Positions 17,372 to 26,888 of a stretch of 64,000 bases of DNA are shown one piece after another; the stretch's first letter is position 1; each line of letters starts with the position of its first letter. The stretch is from Janthinobacterium psychrotolerans. Its GTDB lineage: Bacteria > Pseudomonadota > Gammaproteobacteria > Burkholderiales > Burkholderiaceae_D. A program made the translations under genes and the position numbers. The stretch lies in the NCBI RefSeq assembly GCF_001677885.1, contig NZ_LOCQ01000062.1, positions 372,001-436,000 of the forward strand, given 5' to 3'. The notes beneath the pieces were generated by a model. The model worked only from the letters and a program-made list of their open reading frames with translations, searched no databases and had not been told where the DNA came from.

Positions 17372-17590
17372 ATGCCACCTGCCCTGGACAGTCTGTGGCG
17401 CCATTGTGGCCGCGTGACAGTCCACGAGTCGGTCGGCCAGGCCGGCGCTGCCTTGTGGCAAGAGAGTGGCTACGGTGATCAGTTCGCCGCAGTCTTCCAC
17501 GTGGCGGTGGCGGCATGGCTTTCACGCTTGGGGCCTGTGTGCCCCGCCGCTGGCCGGGCCACGATATGCTCGGTGCCTGGTCCCGGGTGA
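17372..17590 (+). pseudogene. 5' fragment of a second gene, truncated by the ISAs1 remnant
   Basis: An ATG preceded by GAGGGGACGTTC, ten bases after the stop of the orphan gene, opens a 72-codon frame (MPPALDSLWRHCGRVTVHES...). It runs straight into the inverted repeat of the ISAs1 remnant and stops at a TGA formed inside that repeat (CCC-GGG-TGA). The good ribosome-binding site and tight spacing suggest it was the second gene of a two-gene unit whose 3' part was lost to the insertion. No family is recognised. Confidence 0.45.
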
Positions 17591-17812
17591 TTGCATGAAG
17601 CATCAAATGGACAAGCCCGAGACCTTGGCAAGATAGTCAGCGCTGCAGCCAGATTTCAAGCGTTTGGTCGCGATGCCAACCTTGGTCGACTTTTCATTTG
17701 TCAGCAAGTTGAGCGCAATTTGGCGCAGGAACTGCGTGGCATCGAGCCGGGAACACACGTGTCCGAAGGTGTCATGCGAGGCAATGCCATTGGCAAAGGG
17801 CAACTACTGGCG
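17584..17812 (-). mobile_element. ISAs1-family transposase remnant, copy 2 (internally deleted)
   Basis: On the minus strand the frame reads MPFANGIASHDTFGHVCSRL, matching the N-terminal (L-P-x-x-N-G-I-P-S-H-D-T-F-G-R-V) motif of ISAs1 transposases. It then jumps to LRQIALNLLTNEKSTKVGIA and KRLKSGCSADYLAKV, the C-terminal end. The catalytic core between them is deleted. The outer end carries the same 23-base sequence as copy 1 (GGGTGATTGCATGAAGCATC and onward). The remaining bases to 17990 show no gene. Confidence 0.8.
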
Positions 17813-17992
17813 TGGTCTGTCGAGCTGAGTCTCGCTCCACCTCGCTCCACTCGACAATCGCCGTCCAACTCTGCGCAACGCAGATGGCTGCGCAGATCGC
17901 CGCCGGCAGCAACTCATCAAGTCGATTCTTACGTTATGAACAATCTGATCACGTGGCCTTCATGCAATCGCACTGGCGTAAATAAGGGCGCT

Positions 17993-18048
17993 CTGACAAA
18001 CCCTCGCGGATTTGCTATACTTGACTAAATCATTCAACTACTCAGGGA
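17993..18048 (+). promoter_or_regulatory. isc operon promoter with IscR-type site
   Basis: CTGACA and TATACT are spaced 17 bases apart (17993-17998, 18016-18021), a good sigma-70 promoter. Overlapping the -10 and continuing downstream is ATACTTGACTAAATCATTCAA, whose left half fits the type 1 IscR site (ATAnTTGACT...). The right half is degenerate. The position fits autorepression of the operon by [2Fe-2S]-IscR, as known in E. coli. Confidence 0.6.
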
Positions 18049-18110
18049 TGCAGCAGTTGAAAAAGTAGTTAAAAAGCCGCAATATTTTAACCCAGTTGAG
18101 CCGAGGATGT

Positions 18111-18587
18111 ATGCGTCTGACCACAAAAGGCCGTTTTGCCGTGACTGCGATGATCGATCTTGCCCTGCGCCAGGGCAAGGGGCCGGTCACGCTGTCGGGC
18201 ATCAGCCAGCGCCAGTCGATTTCCCTGTCCTACCTGGAACAGCTGTTCGGCAAGCTGCGCCGCCATGAGATCGTCGAGTCGATCCGTGGTCCGGGCGGTG
18301 GTTACAGCCTGGCGCGCCGCGCCGACAAGGTGACGGTGGCCGACATCATCATCGCCGTCGACGAACCGCTCGACGCCACCCAGTGCGGCGGCAAGGAGCA
18401 TTGCCACGGCGCCGACGCGGCCACCGGCGCGCGTTGCATGACGCACGAGCTGTGGTCCACCCTGAATGAAAAAATGGTCGATTATCTGGATTCTGTGTCG
18501 CTGCAGGACCTGGTCGACCAGCAGAGACAAAAGAACGCCGAGCAAAGCGTGATGGTGATGCACCGTAACCACGCCGCCCTCGGATAA
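18111..18587 (+). CDS. iscR: Iron-sulfur cluster regulator IscR (Rrf2 family)
   Basis: This 158-residue protein begins MRLTTKGRFAVTAMIDLALR, the Rrf2 winged HTH, with PGGGYSLAR in the wing. The cluster-binding cysteines are Cys92, Cys98 and Cys109, followed by His112 (CMTHELW). In E. coli the third Cys is 104 and the His 107, so there is a five-residue longer loop here (HGADAATGAR). IscR senses [2Fe-2S] supply and represses its own operon. The TTG five codons upstream is less likely than this ATG, given the conserved MRLTTKGR start. Confidence 0.95.
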   Translation: MRLTTKGRFAVTAMIDLALRQGKGPVTLSGISQRQSISLSYLEQLFGKLRRHEIVESIRGPGGGYSLARRADKVTVADIIIAVDEPLDATQCGGKEHCHGADAATGARCMTHELWSTLNEKMVDYLDSVSLQDLVDQQRQKNAEQSVMVMHRNHAALG

Positions 18588-18626
18588 GAAGACCAAAATA
18601 CCAGTTGCTGATCGCAGGAGTTATTG

Positions 18627-19883
18627 ATGAACGCCCCAGAAAAAAACGCAGGCCAGGTGCACTTTGAAACGGCACCGCATTTCCCGATCTACATGGACTA
18701 TTCGGCCACCACGCCGATCGATCCACGCGTCGCCGACAAGATGATTCCCTACCTGCGCGAGCAGTTCGGCAATCCGGCGTCGCGCAGCCACATGTATGGC
18801 TGGACCGCGGAAAAAGCCGTGGAAGAAGCGCGCGGCCACGTGGCCGCGCTGGTCAACGCCGACCCGCGCGAAATCATCTGGACCTCGGGCGCCACCGAAA
18901 GCAACAATCTGGCGATCAAGGGCGCGGCGCAGTTCTACAAGACCAAAGGCAAGCACATCATCACGGTGAAGACCGAGCACAAGGCCGTGCTCGACACCGT
19001 GCGCGAACTGGAACGCCAGGGTTTCGAAGCGACCTATCTGGAGCCGCAGGATAACGGCCTGATCACCATCGAGCAGCTGACCGCCGCCATCCGTCCGGAC
19101 ACCATCCTGATCTCGGTCATGCTGGTCAATAACGAAATCGGCGTGATCCAGCCGATCGACGACATCGGCGCCCTGTGCCGCTCGAAAGGCATCATCTTCC
19201 ATTGCGACGCCGCGCAAGCGACTGGCAAGGTGGTGATCGACCTGCAGAAAACCAAGGTCGACCTGATGACCTTCACGGCGCACAAAACCTACGGCCCGAA
19301 AGGCGTGGGCGCGCTGTATGTCTGCCGCAAGCCGCGCGTGCGCCTCGAAGCGCAGATGCACGGTGGCGGCCACGAGCGCGGCCTGCGTTCGGGCACCTTG
19401 CCGACCCACCAGATCGTCGGCATGGGCGAAGCGTTTCGCCTGGCCAAGGAAGAAATGGATGTCGAACTGGGCCGCATCAAGGCCCTGCGCGACCGCCTGG
19501 CCAAGGGCCTGCAGGAAATCGAGGAAGTCTATATCAACGGCGACATGGATCACCGCGTGCCGCACAACCTGAACGTCAGCTTCAACTACGTCGAAGGCGA
19601 GTCGCTGATCATGGCGATCAAGGATATCGCCGTGTCGTCCGGTTCGGCCTGCACCTCGGCCAGCCTGGAACCATCGTACGTGCTGCGCGCCCTGGGCCGC
19701 AGCGACGAACTGGCGCACAGCTCGATCCGTTTCACCATCGGCCGTTTCTCGACCGAAGCCGACATCGACTTCGCCGTCGACCTGCTGAAATCGAAAGTCC
19801 ACAAGCTGCGCGAACTGTCGCCGCTGTGGGACATGTTCAAGGATGGCATCGATATTAACTCGATCCAATGGGCAGCCCACTAA
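18627..19883 (+). CDS. iscS: Cysteine desulfurase IscS
   Basis: This 418-residue class V aminotransferase-fold enzyme releases sulfur from cysteine as a persulfide for Fe-S cluster assembly on IscU. PLP-binding Lys220 lies in [11 protein letters not shown], and the mobile-loop catalytic Cys342 in [17 protein letters not shown]. The first 14 residues ([14 protein letters not shown]) extend beyond the E. coli start. An AGGAG six bases before a TTG-ATG pair supports this position. The C-terminus ([13 protein letters not shown]) matches the group I IscS ending that contacts IscU. Confidence 0.97.
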   Translation: MNAPEKNAGQVHFETAPHFPIYMDYSATTPIDPRVADKMIPYLREQFGNPASRSHMYGWTAEKAVEEARGHVAALVNADPREIIWTSGATESNNLAIKGAAQFYKTKGKHIITVKTEHKAVLDTVRELERQGFEATYLEPQDNGLITIEQLTAAIRPDTILISVMLVNNEIGVIQPIDDIGALCRSKGIIFHCDAAQATGKVVIDLQKTKVDLMTFTAHKTYGPKGVGALYVCRKPRVRLEAQMHGGGHERGLRSGTLPTHQIVGMGEAFRLAKEEMDVELGRIKALRDRLAKGLQEIEEVYINGDMDHRVPHNLNVSFNYVEGESLIMAIKDIAVSSGSACTSASLEPSYVLRALGRSDELAHSSIRFTIGRFSTEADIDFAVDLLKSKVHKLRELSPLWDMFKDGIDINSIQWAAH

Positions 19884-19894
19884 AAGTACCTGTT

Positions 19895-20015
19895 AAACCT
19901 GCTGCGCGTCGCGATTTGCGGCCTGCGATGCTCACTGTGCTCAAGCACAGTTCCGCTTCTCGGCCACAACTCACTTCCGCTCGCTACGGTTTTCCAGGCA
20001 CTTTGTAACAATTTG
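19895..20015. repeat. Palindromic intergenic element between iscS and iscU
   Basis: This 170-base gap contains an exact 8-bp stem ACTGTGCT-CA-AGCACAGT (19934-19951) within GC-rich sequence carrying further partial inverted matches (GCGATTTGCGGCC and CTTCTCGGCCACAACTC). It has the look of a REP-like interspersed element or an mRNA processing/stability hairpin that sets the iscS:iscU ratio. No T-tract follows, so it is not a classic terminator. Confidence 0.5.
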
Positions 20016-20056
20016 ACCCCAATCGGGGCTGGCAAGCATATTTAAGGAGCATCACA

Positions 20057-20446
20057 ATGGCTTACTCGGACAAAGTACTCGATCATTACGAAAATCCACG
20101 CAACGTGGGCGCCTTTGACAAGGGTGATGAAACCATCGGCACCGGCATGGTGGGCGCGCCCGCCTGCGGCGACGTGATGAAACTGCAGATCAAGGTCGGC
20201 GCCGATGGCCTGATCGAAGATGCGAAATTCAAGACCTATGGCTGCGGTTCGGCCATCGCCTCGAGCTCGCTGGTGACCGAATGGGTCAAGGGCAAGACGC
20301 TGGACCAGGCGCTGTCGATCAAGAACACCCAGATCGCCGAAGAGCTGGCGCTGCCACCGGTAAAAATCCACTGCTCGATCCTGGCGGAAGACGCCATCAA
20401 GGCGGCGGTACTCGATTACAAGACCCGTCACCCAGCAGCAGCTTAA
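20057..20446 (+). CDS. iscU: Fe-S cluster scaffold protein IscU
   Basis: This 129-residue scaffold has the three cluster-ligand cysteines at Cys37 (GAPACGD), Cys63 (TYGCGS) and Cys106 (KIHCSIL), with Asp39 and His105, all as in E. coli. LPPVKIHC is the motif recognised by HscA. It builds [2Fe-2S] clusters from IscS persulfide sulfur and passes them on with HscA/HscB. TAAGGAGCATCACA precedes the ATG. Confidence 0.98.
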   Translation: MAYSDKVLDHYENPRNVGAFDKGDETIGTGMVGAPACGDVMKLQIKVGADGLIEDAKFKTYGCGSAIASSSLVTEWVKGKTLDQALSIKNTQIAEELALPPVKIHCSILAEDAIKAAVLDYKTRHPAAA

Positions 20447-20501
20447 ATTCGTTGGCATCCCGTCCCGCGCCGCAAGGCAGGGGACGGTTGCGGAGAGATA
20501 C

Positions 20502-20822
20502 ATGATTACACTGACCGAAAAAGCGGCAAAGCACATCAACCGTTATATCGAACGCCGCGGCAAGGGCATGGGGCTGCGCTTTGGCGTACGCACCACCGGC
20601 TGCTCGGGCCTGGCCTACAAGCTCGAATATGTCGATGAAGTGGCTGCCGAAGACAGCGTGTTCGAATCGCACGGCGTGAAAGTGTTCGTCGATCCGAAAA
20701 GCCTGCCGTATATCGACGGCACGGAACTCGATTTCGCGCGCGAAGGCCTGAACGAAGGCTTCAAGTTCCACAATCCGAACGAAAAAGACGCCTGCGGCTG
20801 CGGCGAGAGTTTCCGCATCTGA
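20502..20822 (+). CDS. iscA: A-type Fe-S carrier IscA
   Basis: This 106-residue HesB/IscA protein has the three conserved cysteines at Cys34 (TTGCSGL), Cys98 and Cys100 (DACGCGESF). It receives clusters from IscU, or stores iron, and delivers them to apo-enzymes. It sits in the standard isc order, with a GGAGAGATAC ribosome-binding site. Confidence 0.97.
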   Translation: MITLTEKAAKHINRYIERRGKGMGLRFGVRTTGCSGLAYKLEYVDEVAAEDSVFESHGVKVFVDPKSLPYIDGTELDFAREGLNEGFKFHNPNEKDACGCGESFRI

Positions 20823-20889
20823 GAAGCAGGCATGATCCCCGGTCGGTGCGCTGTACTCATCGATTGAGGTACAGCGACCACGACATACT

Positions 20890-21405
20890 ATGCAAAACCA
20901 CTTCGAATTATTCCAGTTGCCGCCGCAGTTCGCACTCGACCAGGCAGCGCTCGACAGCGCCTACCGCGACGTGCAGGGCCAGGTTCACCCGGACCGCTAC
21001 ATCAACGCCAGCAGCGCCGAAAAGCGGGTGGCGATGCAATGGGCCACGCGCGCCAACGAAGCCTACCAGACCCTGAAAAGCCCGCAGAAGCGCGCCCAGT
21101 ACCTGTGCGAACTCCATGGCGTCGACCTGCAGACGGAATCGAACACGGCCATGCCGGTCAGCTTCCTGATGCAGCAGATGGAGTGGCGCGAAGCACTGGG
21201 CGAGGCGCGTGCCGCCAGGGACGCCGATGCGCTCGATGTGCTCGACCGCCAGCTGCGCGGCGAACGCAAGACACTGCTGGCCCAGGTCCAGGCGCAGCTC
21301 GACGCCGCCGACTATGTAAACGCCGCGCAAAGCGTGCGCGCGCTGATGTTCCTCGACAAATTCGGCGAAGAAGTGCGTTTTGCCTTCGAAGCCATCGAGG
21401 CCTGA
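20890..21405 (+). CDS. hscB: Fe-S co-chaperone HscB
   Basis: This 171-residue J-domain protein has the HPD motif at 33-35 (QVHPDRY), which stimulates HscA ATPase, and a C-terminal helical domain (FLMQQMEWREALGEA...) that binds IscU. Length and order fit HscB exactly. The next gene is its partner chaperone. Confidence 0.96.
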   Translation: MQNHFELFQLPPQFALDQAALDSAYRDVQGQVHPDRYINASSAEKRVAMQWATRANEAYQTLKSPQKRAQYLCELHGVDLQTESNTAMPVSFLMQQMEWREALGEARAARDADALDVLDRQLRGERKTLLAQVQAQLDAADYVNAAQSVRALMFLDKFGEEVRFAFEAIEA

Positions 21406-21488
21406 GCGGCAAACGCTTCCTCAGCGCTTTATAATGCGCGCTACAGTATCTGCGGCACCACGCAATCCATCATCGAGGCACGAATACC

Positions 21489-23369
<1,881 letters not shown>

Positions 23370-23432
23370 CAATTAATATGGCGCGGCCGCAAAGTGCGCC
23401 GCGCCCCGAATGACAGACTGAAAGAAGACACC

Positions 23433-23774
23433 ATGCCACAAATCGTTATCCTGCCGCACGCCAAGCTTTGCCCGGACGGCGCCGTAATCGAAGCCCCAGC
23501 CGGCAAGTCCATCTGCGACATCCTGCTGGAAAACGATATCGATATCGAGCACGCCTGCGAAAAATCGTGCGCCTGCACCACCTGCCACGTGCTGGTGCGC
23601 GAAGGGATCGAGTCGCTCAACGAAGCGACCGAACTGGAAGAAGACATGCTGGACAAGGCCTGGGGCCTGGAGGCCGTGTCGCGCCTGTCGTGCCAGTCTA
23701 TCGTGGCCGAGGCCGACCTGGTGGTCGAGATCCCGAAATACACGATCAACCAGGTCAGCGAAGGCAGCCACTAA
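23433..23774 (+). CDS. fdx: ISC-type [2Fe-2S] ferredoxin Fdx
   Basis: This 113-residue adrenodoxin-like ferredoxin has cluster ligands Cys42, Cys48, Cys51 and Cys87, the same numbering as E. coli Fdx, plus an extra Cys46 (ACEKSCACTTC). It donates electrons during cluster assembly. The ATG is preceded by AAAGAAGACACC; an upstream alternative adds 13 residues with no family match. Confidence 0.96.
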   Translation: MPQIVILPHAKLCPDGAVIEAPAGKSICDILLENDIDIEHACEKSCACTTCHVLVREGIESLNEATELEEDMLDKAWGLEAVSRLSCQSIVAEADLVVEIPKYTINQVSEGSH

Positions 23775-23969
23775 ATGAAATGGTCCGACATCACGGCGAT
23801 CGCCGAAGCGCTGTACGACGCGCATCCCGATATCGATCCCCTGACCGTACGTTTCACTGACCTGCATCACTGGGTGGTGAGCCTGGACGGTTTCGACGAC
23901 GACCATGCACGCGGCGGCGAAAAAGTGCTCGAAGCGATACAGATGGCGTGGATCGATGAAGCGCGCTAA
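23775..23969 (+). CDS. iscX: IscX (YfhJ) Fe-S assembly adaptor
   Basis: This small acidic 64-residue protein (MKWSDITAIAEALYDAHPDI, then DPLTVRFTDLH, then EKVLEAIQMAWIDEAR) is the conserved last isc gene. IscX binds IscS and modulates sulfur transfer with iron. It starts immediately after the fdx stop codon with no gap, implying coupled translation. Confidence 0.95.
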   Translation: MKWSDITAIAEALYDAHPDIDPLTVRFTDLHHWVVSLDGFDDDHARGGEKVLEAIQMAWIDEAR

Positions 23970-24885
23970 GGGCGCGGCGCCAAGCGCCGCCAACACCGCC
24001 GCGCCGAAAGACGTGATCACGGCCGCCAGCAATATGCCCGAGATCAAGGACGGCCAGTCGATCGCGCTGCTGCAGGAACTGCATATCCTCACGCGCGACG
24101 GCAAGATGAACCAGGACAGCCGCCGCAAGCTGAAACAGGTGTATCACCTGACGCAGTTCATCGAGCCGCTGCTGCGCGAATTACAGAAGGATCACCCCGA
24201 AGGTGCCAAACCCTTGTCGCTGGTCGACCATGGCGCCGGCAAGTCCTACCTCGGCTTCATTTTGTACGACCTGTTCTTCAAGAACGGCAACGACGGCTCG
24301 CATATCTACGGCATCGAAACGCGCGAGGAACTGGTGCAGCGCTCGCAAGAGCTGGCCGCCAAATTCAGGTTCCCCGGCATGTCGTTTTTGCCGCTGTCGG
24401 TGGCCGAGTCGACCGAATCGAGCCTGCTGCCCAAGCAGATCGATATCGTTACGGCCCTGCATGCCTGCAATACCGCCACCGATGACGCGATACACTTTGC
24501 CCTGAAGAAGAAGGCGAAATTCATGGTGCTGGTGCCGTGCTGCCAGGCCGAAGTGGCGTCCGTGCTGAAGAAGAACAAGGGCAAGACCCTGGGCAAGAAC
24601 GTGCTGACGGAGCTGTGGCGCCATCCGCTGCACACGCGCGAATTCGGCAGCCAGATCACCAACGTGCTGCGCTGCCTGCAGCTCGAAGCTCACGGCTACC
24701 AGGTCAGCGTGACGGAACTGGTGGGCTGGGAGCATTCGATGAAGAACGAGCTGATCATCGCCAGCTACAAGAACCTGCCGCGCCAGCGCCCGACCGAGCG
24801 CTTGCAGGAAGTGCTGCAGACGCTGGGCCTGGAAGAGATGGGCCACCGTTTCTTTGCCGAGCAATTGGCCAAGGCCACGGCCTGA
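23956..24885 (+). CDS. Class I SAM-dependent methyltransferase (Methyltransf_32-like)
   Basis: This 309-residue protein overlaps the 3' end of iscX by 14 bases. SAM-binding motif I is LVDHGAGKSYLGFILYD, motif II lies near HIYGIETRE, and a later motif is IVTALHACNTATDDAI, with VPCCQAE near the active-site region. The methyl acceptor is unknown; related proteins are annotated as putative RNA methyltransferases. Co-translation with the isc operon is likely, but a role in Fe-S metabolism is only an inference. Confidence 0.82.
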   Translation: MKRAKGAAPSAANTAAPKDVITAASNMPEIKDGQSIALLQELHILTRDGKMNQDSRRKLKQVYHLTQFIEPLLRELQKDHPEGAKPLSLVDHGAGKSYLGFILYDLFFKNGNDGSHIYGIETREELVQRSQELAAKFRFPGMSFLPLSVAESTESSLLPKQIDIVTALHACNTATDDAIHFALKKKAKFMVLVPCCQAEVASVLKKNKGKTLGKNVLTELWRHPLHTREFGSQITNVLRCLQLEAHGYQVSVTELVGWEHSMKNELIIASYKNLPRQRPTERLQEVLQTLGLEEMGHRFFAEQLAKATA

Positions 24886-24932
24886 TTGCCAGATTACGCG
24901 TTCCGCTAATCCAACCTGCAAAACCTGCCATC

Positions 24933-25022
24933 GTCGCGTCGGTCGGGTAGGTCGGGTAGGTCGGATTAGCGCAGCGTAATCCGACAATCGGCGTAATCCG
25001 ACAATCGGCGTAATCCGACAAC
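24933..25022. repeat. Composite repeat cluster: 9-bp and 17-bp tandem units with inverted repeat
   Basis: GTCGGGTAG occurs twice in tandem (24942-24959). It is followed by GTCGGATTA-GCGCAGCG-TAATCCGAC (24960-24985), a perfect 9-bp inverted repeat, and then two exact copies of AATCGGCGTAATCCGAC (24986-25019). This is the look of a REP/BIME-type interspersed element. A diverged half (TTACGCGTTCCGCTAATCCAACCTG) lies just before it. Confidence 0.8.
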
Positions 25023-25101
25023 ACCAGCGCAATCAACAAAAGGGGCGGAGCAGGTCGGTTACAATACCGGCTTCTCCTCCCCTTTGCTTTTTGCGCCTCA
25101 C

Positions 25102-25869
25102 ATGACCACACCACTCGATATGCCCACCGTCCGCCTGGCCAAGCGCCTGGCCGAAGACTTGCCCTGTTCGCGCCGCGAGGCCGAGCTGTATATCGAGGGT
25201 GGCTGGGTCACGGTCGATGGCGAGCTGGTCGAAGAGGCCGGCGCACGGGTGGCCGACAAGCAGGAAGTGGTGCTGCTGCCGAACGCTACCCTGGACGAAA
25301 TGCCGCCTGTGACCATCCTGCTGCACAAGCCGGCCGGCATTAATGGTGGCGTGGGCGTCGTCGGCAGCGACGGCAAGTCCGCCTTGAGCTGCTTGCGTCC
25401 CGACGAGATTTTTACGCCTGACAACGTCGCACCCAGCTCGGTCACGCGCTTTTTGAAACGCCATCTGATCGGCCTGACGGTGACCAATCCGCTGGAAACC
25501 ATGGCCTCGGGTTTGCTGGTATTTACCCAGGACTTCCGCGTCGCCCGCAAGCTGGTCGATGAAGCGAAGACGGTGGAGCAGGAATTCATCGTCGAAGTGA
25601 CGGGGAGTATTGCAGAAAATGGCCTGGCGCTGCTCAATCACGGCCTGCCGTTCAATGGCAAGCCGTTGCCACCGATGAAAGTGAGCTGGCAGAACGAAAC
25701 CAGGCTGCGCTTTGCGCTGAAAAACGTGCAGCCTGGCCAGCTGGCGCACATGTGCCGCATGGTGGGCCTGGAGGTGGTGGGCATCAAGCGGCTGCGCATC
25801 GGCCGCATCTCGATGGGCGCCATGCCTGTCGGTCAATGGCGTTATCTCCAGGGATACGAGCGCTTCTAG
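25102..25869 (+). CDS. S4-domain pseudouridine-synthase-like protein with altered catalytic site
   Basis: This 255-residue protein has an N-terminal S4 RNA-binding domain (RLAKRLAEDLPCSRREAELY, IEGGWVTVDG) and an RsuA/RluB/E/F-type synthase domain (ILLHKPAGI, EQEFIVEV, LKNVQPGQLAHMC, IGRISMG). In active family members the motif RLDxxTxGLL carries the catalytic Asp. Here the aligned segment is NPLETMASGLLVFTQD, with Glu at the Asp position and Pro-Leu before it. It is therefore a diverged enzyme or a pseudoenzyme that may only bind RNA. The start is chosen at the first ATG; no clear ribosome-binding site is seen. Confidence 0.8.
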   Translation: MTTPLDMPTVRLAKRLAEDLPCSRREAELYIEGGWVTVDGELVEEAGARVADKQEVVLLPNATLDEMPPVTILLHKPAGINGGVGVVGSDGKSALSCLRPDEIFTPDNVAPSSVTRFLKRHLIGLTVTNPLETMASGLLVFTQDFRVARKLVDEAKTVEQEFIVEVTGSIAENGLALLNHGLPFNGKPLPPMKVSWQNETRLRFALKNVQPGQLAHMCRMVGLEVVGIKRLRIGRISMGAMPVGQWRYLQGYERF

Positions 25870-26288
25870 GCCGGCTGGCCTGGCAGATGGCTTTCGGCAA
25901 AGCTCTTCCATAGCCGCTCGGCGATACGCAGGGCGATCGCGTCGGCCTTTTCCTGCAGGGCCGGGTTGCCCAGGCTTTCGGTGGTGGCAAAGAACAGCGT
26001 CAGCCAGCGGCGGAACATGCATGGCGTCAGGTGTTCCATCTGCGCATGCTGCGCCAGCGGCTTGCCGTGGTAGCGCATGGTGCCGCGCAAGAGGCCCGAC
26101 CAGAAGTCGACCAGGGTGGCCAGGTGCTCGTCCCAATCCTGGACTTCACGGCCGAACACGGGGCCGAGCATGGCGTCTTCGCGGGCGGCCGCATAAAAGG
26201 TGTGGACCAGTCGCGCGACTTCTGCTTCGGTACAGATTTCCGTGCGCGATTTGAGGATATGAATGTGGGGTGGGGGAGCGGTTTTCAT
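25866..26288 (-). CDS. Group III truncated hemoglobin
   Basis: This 140-residue 2/2 globin contains VARLVHTFYAAAREDAMLGP, then FWSGLLRGTMRYHGKPLAQH, then HLTPCMFRRWLTLFFATTES. The His in the RYHG or AQHAQM region supplies the proximal ligand. Group III globins (ctb/trHbP) bind O2 or NO with unclear physiological roles. Its stop codon overlaps that of the convergent pseudouridine-synthase-like gene by two bases. The start at MKTAPPPHIHI is chosen by family length. Confidence 0.85.
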   Translation of the reverse strand: MKTAPPPHIHILKSRTEICTEAEVARLVHTFYAAAREDAMLGPVFGREVQDWDEHLATLVDFWSGLLRGTMRYHGKPLAQHAQMEHLTPCMFRRWLTLFFATTESLGNPALQEKADAIALRIAERLWKSFAESHLPGQPA

Positions 26289-26357
26289 GGCATGCCATGA
26301 TGGCAGAGCCGTCCCCTGTGCTTCAATGATCCAGGTCAAGTGGCTGCAAATAGCGGC

Positions 26358-26888
26358 TCAGGCGGCAACCTTTTTACTTTTCTTGACCGGCGCCGGCAGT
26401 TGCACGATCTGCGTGCCGAGCAGCTTGTCGTGCAGGAACTGGCCGTTGCCGGTGAACAGCGCCGTGGACGACCAGGCCAGCATGCCGAGGGCGATCGCCG
26501 CCAGGGCTTGCCAGTGTTGCAAGTCCAGCACATACGACACCAGGATGCCGGGCATCAGCCACATCCACGCCAGCAGGTAGCGGTATGCGGCCATGCGCAG
26601 CGGCACGTGGCCGTGGCCCGGCAGCACCAGCTTCAAACGCCAGGTTTTCATGGCCAGGGTTTGCCCTTCGCGGCTCCATTGATGGATGAAGTAGGCGCCC
26701 ATCACCAGGAAGGCCAGGCACTGGCGCATGTGTTCGGTCAGCGGCGTATGCGCACCCTGCACGGCCAGTTCAAAGAGCAGGAAAGGCAGGAACAGCACGG
26801 CCAGCGCCAGCAAGGACTCGTACACCATCGAGACCAGGCGCCGCTTGATGGTGGGGATGCTGGCCGGGGCGGCGCGGTTATCGGGCAT
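26358..26888 (-). CDS. RDD family membrane protein
   Basis: This 176-residue protein has an RDD-type beginning (KRRLVSMVYESLLALAVLFL), three or four hydrophobic helices, and the typical QTLAMKTWRLKLV segment. The C-terminus is basic (PVKKSKKVAA). RDD proteins are inner membrane proteins proposed to act in transport or regulation, mostly uncharacterised. It overlaps the upstream DUF3106 gene by 11 bases and is the last gene of the sigma factor operon. Confidence 0.87.
   Translation of the reverse strand: MPDNRAAPASIPTIKRRLVSMVYESLLALAVLFLPFLLFELAVQGAHTPLTEHMRQCLAFLVMGAYFIHQWSREGQTLAMKTWRLKLVLPGHGHVPLRMAAYRYLLAWMWLMPGILVSYVLDLQHWQALAAIALGMLAWSSTALFTGNGQFLHDKLLGTQIVQLPAPVKKSKKVAA

Noticed and set aside
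17591..18028. 145-codon plus-strand frame over ISAs1 copy 2 and the isc promoter
   Set aside because: Runs across the IS remnant in the wrong strand and into the promoter; no family match.
24942..25019. Possible CRISPR-like array
   Set aside because: Repeats are 9 and 17 bp, adjacent without unique spacers, and no cas genes are near.
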